Program-made: the position numbers and the translations under genes
From: Agelas oroides
Lineage: Eukaryota; Porifera; Demospongiae; Agelasida; Agelasidae
Direction: 5' to 3'
Assembly: GCA_949130485.1 (NCBI GenBank)
Contig: OX422195.1
Span: forward strand, 3,804,066-3,868,065
DNA length: 64,000 nucleotides
The notes under the pieces: model-generated
Database searches by the model: none
What the model saw: the letters and a program-made list of their open reading frames with translations, nothing else
Told to the model about the DNA's origin: nothing
Part shown: positions 56,933-64,000 of the stretch, one piece after another
Numbering within the stretch: position 1 is the stretch's first letter
Layout: each line of letters opens with the position of its first letter

Positions 56933-57080
56933 TTTGTGGCTCTTAAGTATGGCCATATATGGGATTTTCCCGTTTCGCGTCTAACTTCCGTGTTCTACCA
57001 GGTAATCAGCTATAGCGTATACCGTAAGAAAATGGAGTCTTCGTAGTATTCGATGGTGTAAAAACCAAAGCGATCGGACA
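56933..57080 (-). promoter_or_regulatory. Promoter-like region with CArG box and CRE
   Basis: Upstream of the minus-strand start are CCATATATGG (56953-56962, an SRF/CArG consensus) and a YY1-like CAAAATGGC over the start codon. TGACGTCA (CRE consensus) lies within the exon at 56899-56906. The region is duplicated in inverted orientation at 57455-57612. Regulatory function is inferred from motifs alone. Confidence 0.4.
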
Positions 57081-57271
57081 TAAGATGAGCGAGCTATCCT
57101 GTCGCGAACCCAGACGGTACAGGACAAGAAAACTAGCAACTTCTACTGCTCTCTTCATTTCTCAAGCTAGGTAAGGCCGAGAAAGCCTTAAAAACCAGTT
57201 GTTGTGGATGTGCGTGTATGGCTAGGAGAGGAAAGTGGTGCGAGTAGTCACAAACGCCCGCACTGAGGTTT

Positions 57272-57468
57272 GTTGTCATTTTAGCGTTGGTCAAGTTAGA
57301 TTTTAAGCAATGTGACTCACCATGCCACTTTCAACTTGAGCCCCACGCATAAAACGTTTAGCCAACTCTTTTGCTGGACCTTGCTCGGCTTACCTAGCTT
57401 GAGAAAACGAATACCGTCCATATTCTTGACCACGTAGCTCGATCATCTTTTGTTCGATTGCCTTGGTT
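57272..57468 (-). pseudogene. Truncated duplicate of the 56675-56932 exon
   Basis: Direct repeat of 56627-56846 with few substitutions but lacking ~24 bp (AGAATTCACTAGTTTTCTTG... of the first copy). It ends at TTGCCTTGG, where the inverted promoter copy joins, so the N-terminal codons are lost. The donor sequence is kept. Confidence 0.7.
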
Positions 57469-57612
57469 TTTACACCGTTCAATAGCACAAAGACTTAGTT
57501 TTCTTACAATATGCGCTACAATGGATTACATGGTAGAATGCGGAAGTTAGATGCGATCAAAAAACCCGGGAAATCCCATATATGGCCATACTTAAGGGCA
57601 CAAAATGGCGCT
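57455..57612 (+). repeat. Inverted copy of the promoter region
   Basis: Reverse-complement match to ~56926-57080: TTGGTTTTTACACCG, GTTTTCTTACAATATGCGCT, AATCCCATATATGGCCATAC and CACAAAATGGCGCTGGGA. The CArG box (57576-57585) and ATGGCG (57605) now face the plus strand. Together with the direct repeat at 57272 this is a complex local rearrangement. Confidence 0.85.
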
Positions 57613-58014
57613 GGGATTGGACTACGGATGTATTATTGCAATTATTTGCATACCTTAGTCCTTATGTGCAACTGGCTTATTTACGTTATAGATAAACCAC
57701 AGTAGACAGGGATTTATGGTCCATAAACCACCCTAGCCCTGAGGGCGCAGTTATATTCTCCACTCTTATTGGTCCTTGTTGTTATTAGTAAATACACATG
57801 GTAGTTTTCACTGTAAATAAGGTATGTTATTAGTAAACATGTAAAGTAATTTACACTCTAAACAAGGTAGCTTGTAGGAAACATCATTTTACAACTTCCT
57901 ATGGTATATGGAACAGAATTTACAGAATCTACAACTTCCTGTCAGTATATTACCCACCTGTTGCCGCAGAAACAAGGGTGAAGTGGAGTATATATACCTT
58001 TGTACCACGAAAAC

Positions 58015-58761
58015 TAGTCTCGTGCCCAGACCCCACCCAGCTCACGCGAGGAGAAGGGGTCTGGTGTCACAAGTCGAAATCCTTGGGCTAGCTCCAGAAA
58101 CATGGAGCGACCAATGAAATCACAGAGCGGCGTTTATTGGAATAATGCGGAAGCGAGAACAAGTACTTCAATCGTACCACTCAAAGTGATGTTATGAGAT
58201 TCATTATTCAACACTGACCAATTTGTAATCCTACACTAACAATTACAAGGCTTCAACACTTCCGCAGAGGAGGGTGGAAGCTAGTAATTAGCGACGGCGG
58301 CGATCACGCTAAGGTAGCAATTACTGCTACATGATGACGTAATCACAGTAAAAGGTGAAATCAACTTACACTACGGCGCCCTCGCTTGTTTGAAACAAAA
58401 CTCGCTCAGTGGATGCTGCCAGGTGAGCTCTAGATCGCACTATAGCTATTCCTTATACACAAAGCATTTGAGTGTTTCCTTGGGAATCCTGTGAAAGATT
58501 TTGCGCGTCATAAAATTCCATAGCGGTCGATCTAGAGCTCACCTAGCAGTAGTGTAAGTCGATTTCACCCTTTACTATGGGCCTCATGGCAGCTCGTATG
58601 ATTACGTCATTCACGTAGCACTAATTGCTACCTTCGCATGATCGCGAGCGTCGCCAATTACTAGCTTCCAACCTCCTCTGACACTTCCGCAAGCCCAAGG
58701 ATTCAGGCTTGTGACACCAGACCCTTTCCACATGAGAGGGTTGGGTCTGGGCACGAGACTA
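58015..58761. mobile_element. 747-bp MITE, TAGTCTCG family
   Basis: Ends TAGTCTCGTGCCCAGACCCC and complement, with pairing for about 80 bp (GGTCTGGTGTCACAAG, AATCCTTGGGCT). Flanks CACGAAAAC and CGTGAAAAC look like a decayed 9-bp duplication. The interior contains a nested 416-bp element. An unoccupied relative is at 35654-35931. Confidence 0.9.
58265..58680. mobile_element. 416-bp fold-back MITE nested in the 747-bp MITE
   Basis: Ends CAGAGGAGGGTGGAAGCTAG and the complement of CAGAGGAGGTTGGAAGCTAG. Arms of ~170 bp pair, including GGTGAGCTCTAGATCG. ACACTTCCG is duplicated (58256-58264 and 58681-58689). The relative at 35654 reads CTTCAACACTTCTGCAAGCC without interruption, which proves the insertion. 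Confidence 0.93.
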
Positions 58762-59079
58762 CGTGAAAACACTGGTCAGTTTTTATGCTCTGTCAGTAGT
58801 TTTCTGGTTGGTCAATCGTCATGTGATTGAAAAACAGAAAATCGGCTTCATAAAGGGCTCGAAATGTGGTACGGAGAAAGGTTAGCCCTTCATCGGATTC
58901 CACACCAGCTGTATATTACAATTCACATGCTTGGAACCACTATTAGACTGTCAATGCTGCTTCAAGTTCTGGTTACATGTACACTTGAGAGAAACATTCT
59001 TCTTAGGCTTAGGTCTAACTGTAACTGAGCAAAAAAGTACAGAAACAAGACTTAAAAAGCATTAAAAATGTAAAAGGAT

Positions 59080-59128
59080 GTAGGGATGGCATGCCAAAAA
59101 GTATGCAAACAAGGTAGGGATGATATAA
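59080..59128. repeat. Left arm of a distant inverted repeat (partner 63728-63777)
   Basis: GATGTAGGGATGGCATGCCA...AAGGTAGGGATGAT; the complement occurs at 63728-63777 and similarity extends outward through an AAAAGCAT/TAAAAA-rich flank. The two could bound a ~4.7-kb unit or be independent MITE copies. Confidence 0.75.
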
Positions 59129-59293
59129 GGCCACTGTTAATGAAGTTCATGTTTCTGGTCACCCGCCCGCGCGTAATTTTAATGGCCGCATCAATTGAAC
59201 AGACGGACAGAAGGATAGAAAGATGAATGGAAAAATGAACAGACGGACAGAAGGATGAACAGACAGATGGATTGAAAAATGAACAGACACACA

Positions 59294-59390
59294 GTCGCCA
59301 GAATTGAATCAAGGGCCGCTGGCCTGAGCTATCAGTGCTCTGACCACTGAGGTACGACCATTAGAGAACCACCTCACTTTCCTCTATGTA
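59294..59390 (-). repeat. tRNA-derived SINE-like repeat, second copy
   Basis: Complement resembles the 36371-36440 repeat: CAGAGCACTGATAGCTCAGG (A-box region, 59330-59350) and a B-box-like CTTGATTCAATTCTGG at 59299-59314, plus shared flank TGTACTGCACAGGTAGT. Confidence 0.6.
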
Positions 59391-59440
59391 CTGCACAGGT
59401 AGTGCTTCATGGTTCAAAACCAGTTTTCTCGCATGTCTTT

Positions 59441-59515
59441 TAACACACACACACACACACACCACACACACACACACACATACACACACACACACATACA
59501 CACACACACACACAG
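59441..59515. repeat. (CA)n microsatellite
   Basis: CACACA repeats with CATACA interruptions, next to a coiled-coil exon on the minus strand. Confidence 0.93.
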
Positions 59516-59535
59516 CATGCAGTGCGTGTACTTAC

Positions 59536-59645
59536 TGTTCCTTGAGGCCCTGAATGACACTCTGGAGTTGGAGTTTCTCAGTGTGCAGGGCCTGGGTGAC
59601 CTCCACCTGCTCCTTGATCTGAGACTCCACCTCCTGGAGCAGAGA
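59536..59645 (-). CDS. Candidate internal exon of a coiled-coil protein
   Basis: On the minus strand, acceptor GAAGCTCTAG, then SLLQEVESQIKEQVEVTQAL, HTEKLQLQSVIQGLKE(Q), and donor GAACA|GTAAGT. The heptad pattern of a coiled coil is clear, and both splice sites are good. Phase 0 in, phase 2 out. No neighbouring exon of the same gene is convincing: the next upstream minus candidate (donor GAGAAG|GTGAGG near 59707) has stops in the needed frame. Family not recognised. Confidence 0.6.
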
Positions 59646-59718
59646 CTAGAGCTTCATTACCCTTTCTCTCCCTCCCCTCCTCCATTTTCCCTCCCTGCCT
59701 CCTCACCTTCTCCAGTGA

Positions 59719-59817
59719 CTAGAAGACCAGCTTCGTGAGGAGAAGTTCCTAACACAGGAGGCGGAAGAGATGCACAACCGGCTGTCCCTGAAGAAGACAG
59801 AGAGAAAGGGAAGATGA
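59719..59817 (+). pseudogene. Coiled-coil segment on the opposite strand
   Basis: Plus-strand frame LEDQLREEKFLTQEAEEMHN, RLSLKKTERKGR, stop TGA at 59815. Strong coiled-coil character, with a possible acceptor CAGTGACTAG at 59722. There is no donor, so it is either a last exon or an inverted fragment of the gene on the other strand 70 bp away. A stop lies just upstream at 59716. Confidence 0.4.
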
Positions 59818-60087
59818 TGGGAGGGAGGGAGGAAGGCCATTAGCTGGTCACACACATCATTTCAGTAGTTGGTACAATAACTTCACCATTAAAATAGAAA
59901 GCTCATGTGACACTTGCCTAAAGCCACATGACATTCTAGACACACCCATCTCACTCTAAAACATAAGCATGCAACCAAATGTCATGTTTGAAGCTTCTCA
60001 TTAATCTTCAGACCTAATCACACAAACGTGGACTTAGCAGGACTAACCAGTATCAGTACAAAGCAACAAGACTGGCCTATCAAACCC

Positions 60088-60722
<635 letters not shown>

Positions 60723-61741
60723 ACATGCCAGAGCCCCGTTAGCCAGTCATTGCTGACTGTTCACCCGACCACCGCGTTGAGGAGGGGATGGACTTTGGTC
60801 GGGGAAACACACACATACCTTGTCTGTCACAGTAACATTGAATTTCCCGGTGAGCACCAATGATTTAGCACCACCCTTAGTTATTAAATAAAGCAGTTTG
60901 TCATCTGTGTCTGGGACCTTTCCCTGGGGAGTAGAGGTTTAGGCAGAGATGCAGTGGTTGATGTCAATGTGAAATAGATTTATTGTATGGCTGGTGAACC
61001 TCCAAACACGTGTAGTGTCGACTTTCTGTTTTGCCTACTTATCAAACGCACGCACAAGGTACACACTAGCCAAGACATTCGTTGTGTCGCACTCAGCAAT
61101 CTGCATGCGCTTAGGAATTTATGGGGACTGTTGGGAGTCAAACATCGTACAGCAGAGCTGAGAATAGAATGCACTTAGCACAAAATGGGGTTTAGTATAG
61201 ACAGGCAAAAGCTGGCCTGGCAACATGGTAGATGATGAGACCACTATTGGTTTTGGGGAATTCAGGTTTGGTTTTGCTTTTCTATTCACTGTGGTCTCTT
61301 CTAAAATTTTAGTGGTCTTCCCAAGGGTTATAAATTGCCTTACTTCCAGCTAAATTTCAGTTCTGACTATGGATTTGCAAAGTAAGAAGAAGTGCTAATG
61401 GAGCTAGAGCAGTATGACAGTTGTTGTTTCTTACATACAGATGTAGCAGACCTGGTCCTCCTGTTGTTACAAAAGGACAGGAGTAGAAGGAGGAGGAGGA
61501 GGAGAGGGGGTAAGTAGCATGAGAAAAGTCTTCCCAGAGTAGATCAAGGTACATTGTATAATGGGTACATGACATCGTTAAGGGCCTGTAAGCTGTCAAG
61601 GCCTGTCTTTGAAGTTTTATAGCATGCATGATATAGTAGTCTGCAGCATTTTACCTATTTGTTGTCAATAGTATTGTGTATCATCCTCAGACCTGAGACC
61701 AGGCAGAGACTGGCTACTCATATTACACATATACAAACTCA
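60723..61741. other. Non-coding stretch, no recognised gene
   Basis: Unique sequence; (GGA)n at 61488-61503. No exon supported. Confidence 0.5.
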
Positions 61742-62117
61742 TAGCCTCGTTCCCAGGCTCCTCTGCTCCAGAACGAGAAACTGAACTTGTGCACGCGGAG
61801 AGAGCCTGGTATTTTTTCTCACGTGAGCACCGCCAAAGGTAGAACGGAGGTAGAACGACCTTAATTGCGCATGGGCGTACCCGAGACTCAGAACAGGAAA
61901 AAGAGCCAAGGTAGCGGCCAACTTACTACATGTATCTAGTTATCGGGGGTTGAATATCATACACACTCAGCGTTGAACGCATAGTTCGTTGAACAACGCG
62001 CAAAATGATGCCGTTCTGTTTTAGTCCTATTTTGATGACATCATGCTTACGTAGAAAAGATACCAGGCTCTCCACGCGTGTACAATTCGCGTTCCGGGAG
62101 AGCCTGGGAACGAGGCT
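61742..62117. mobile_element. 376-bp MITE, 9-bp target duplication
   Basis: Ends TAGCCTCGTTCCCAGGCTC and complement (GAGCCTGGGAACGAGGCT); flanks ACAAACTCA and ACATACTCA differ at one base. Subterminal CGCGGAGAGAGCCTGGTAT pairs with ATACCAGGCTCTCCACGCG. Confidence 0.9.
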
Positions 62118-62742
62118 ACATACTCATGCTCGTGCGTGTGCTTGTCTAGTTCCAAGTCGAAAGTGCAGTAATTTGTGGTCTCGGAACAAGACTACCTATG
62201 CGCATGCGCACATAATTTGATACCATGCTAGCAAATACTTCAAGTAAAATGGTCACAACATACACAGTATACTACAACATGTAAGACACAATGGCTGATA
62301 GGCAGATCACTTTGCAGTTTTTGCATACTGCAAGCGATCAAGAACTGGAGGCAGGGAAGGCCTGGGAACCAAGCTAGAGAAAATAGGGCCTAGTTTCTAC
62401 CGCCGTATGGATAAAGCCAGCCGACTGCATTTTCTGCATGAGATAGCAGTCCCCATCTCCTGGTTACTGCAGAGCAGGCCTGGTATTGGCCGAAACGCGT
62501 CCTCCACAGTGGATGACTTTGCAAAATATCTAGGTCTGCCTTTTTTAAAGGGAGATGAATGTTCATACAGTATTCAGTACTCTAGCTGCTCCTGGTAGTT
62601 AATATTAATAGGTAGCTGTACCTTCGTATTGTGTTAGATATTCTCCTTTTCTTCCTGCTACGCTACCAGTTCCTAGAATGCAAATATGAAATGTGTAAAT
62701 GCAGGTTTTTGCATCAACATACATGTAATAACATTTTCCAGG

Positions 62743-63014
62743 AAGAGGAGGAAGAGGATACAGAGGTAGAGGAGAACAAAGGGGAGGAAGGAGAAGAGGG
62801 CAAGGAAGAGGAGAGGGGGAAGGAAGAGGAGGTGGGGAAGGAAGAGGAGTAGAGGAAGAACAAGTAGTGGGAGGAAGAGACCAGGAACATGTACAAGGCG
62901 AAAGAGGGAGAGAAAGAGGGAGAGAAAGAGGAAGGGGAGAAGGCGAAGAGCAAATAGAGGGAGAAAGAGGTGAAAGTGGGAGAGGAAGACAAAGGAGAGG
63001 AGGAAGAGGAGGAG

Positions 63015-63049
<35 letters not shown>

Positions 63050-63066
63050 GGAAGAGGAAGAGGAGA

Positions 63067-63097
<31 letters not shown>

Positions 63098-63255
63098 GGA
63101 GGAGGAGGAGGAGGAGGAGGAGGAGGAGGAGGAGAAAGAGGAGGTGGAGGAAGAATAGGAGAAGAACAAGGAAATGAAGAAAGAGGAAGGGGAGGAGGAA
63201 GAGGAAGAGAAATCGAAAGAGAAGGAGGAGAGAGAGAAGAAAGGGAAGAAAGAGA
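62743..63255. repeat. ~500-bp purine (GGA/GAA)n tract
   Basis: Almost pure A/G on the plus strand, with a core of (GGA)n at about 63000-63140. It yields artefactual Glu-, Gly/Arg- and Ser/Pro-rich ORFs on both strands; no gene is called. Confidence 0.93.
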
Positions 63256-63727
63256 TGCTATGGACTGGGGTATGATGATATTGTACATGTATTAAGCACC
63301 TGTAGCAGAAAGAAGGTGGGCACTAGATGCATAATCTACCGTAGATTGGGAAATTCTCTTGTTAAAAATAATTTGCGTGAAAAATTTGTGGTATTAAATT
63401 TTTGTGGTTTCGTTCAATCCGCAAAATTTTGATGGTTACATGCACAATGTAGACGAGCACCTGGAGAGTTTCTAGTGTTTAGTCTATTACCAGGTAGTCG
63501 TTGATTGGACATTTACACATCTTTTTCACACTATACCGTTAGACAGCATCCTTGAGAGCTGAATCTGCTCCCATCCATGCAGTTATTAACGTTGCAGTTA
63601 TTAATGCTGCACATAAGTAATTGAGTTTTACGCTATGACCAGTCTGCAGCCCACTCAAGCTCAGGGTCTATAACTGCAGTGTGAAAAAGATGTAGGAATG
63701 GGGCGGGGCTTTGCCACTTCGTTTTCA

Positions 63728-63777
63728 TGCATCATCCCTACCTTCTTTGCACTCTTTTTGGCATGCCATCCCTACAT
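63728..63777. repeat. Right arm of the distant inverted repeat
   Basis: Complement of 59080-59128 (CATCATCCCTACCTTC...GGCATGCCATCCCTACATC). The sequence between 63256 and this arm, and from here to 64000, shows nothing else recognisable. Confidence 0.75.
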
Positions 63778-64000
63778 CTTTTTATGCTTTTTAATGTATA
63801 GACATTGTTGGTGAGGGAGGAATAGGAGAGGAAAGAAGAGAGGAAAGAGGAGGAATAAGAAGAGAGGAAGAAGTCCTTCTAGATGAACCATAGGTGTGAT
63901 GAAAGCCAGCTAGTTGACAGTGCAGAGGTCTGTATGAACATGTTTCTTAGTAATCTATCACCAGTCTTTGTGTGTATAAACTATTGAGAGGCATAATCAT

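Noticed and set aside
62605-63295. Glu-, Gly/Arg- and Ser/Pro-rich ORFs
   Set aside because: Products of the GGA/GAA tract in all frames; no unique sequence or splice support.

Overview
The window is eukaryotic, almost certainly metazoan, nuclear DNA. It is intron-rich and repeat-dominated, with a spectrin-repeat (plakin-type) gene, long CA/GT microsatellites, polypyrimidine introns and many nested MITEs. A basic YWKNPEKKRASS-like repeat and a possible DUF6589-like scrap are the kind of mobile-element debris I associate with sponges and other early-branching animals. A demosponge is my best guess, but only an inference. No bacterial operon, tRNA, rRNA or CRISPR array is visible.

Layout. 1-443 is the end of a 181-bp satellite array. 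444-35297 is about 35 kb of a second satellite whose 144-bp unit is itself a dimer of two related ~72-bp halves. It is organised into higher-order repeats (863 bp = 6 units, 1299 bp = 9 units, 575 bp = 4 units). Four larger insertions and one small one interrupt it: a 177-bp scrap resembling a DUF6589 protein (5720-5896), a 5'-truncated non-LTR retrotransposon (7064-7544), a piggyBac-like element with TTAA target duplication (20445-22845), a 7.2-kb element with inverted termini and TA duplication that itself carries about 24 copies of the 181-bp satellite (24963-32141), and a 66-bp retrotransposon-tail-like insert (32284-32349).

35.3-47.3 kb holds at least eleven plus-strand exons (37592-47260) of a spectrin-repeat rod protein, best matched to the plakin family (MACF/dystonin/shot). 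Exon phases agree at all but one junction. Its introns are full of microsatellites, pure C/T tracts, a 1.6-kb inverted-repeat element and MITEs. No first or last exon is visible, so the gene runs out of view and the satellite block may be intronic or upstream of it.

47.3-64 kb is a mosaic of MITEs with isolated candidate exons: a terminal exon at 48139-48417, a minus ORF at 50607-50967, a minus first exon at 56675-56932 beside an inverted copy of its own promoter region, and two coiled-coil segments on opposite strands at 59536-59817. The most coherent mobile system is a TAGYCTCG...-terminated MITE family with 8-10 bp target duplications, including members of only 62 and 113 bp. Members of this and other families nest inside each other, which gives relative insertion ages.
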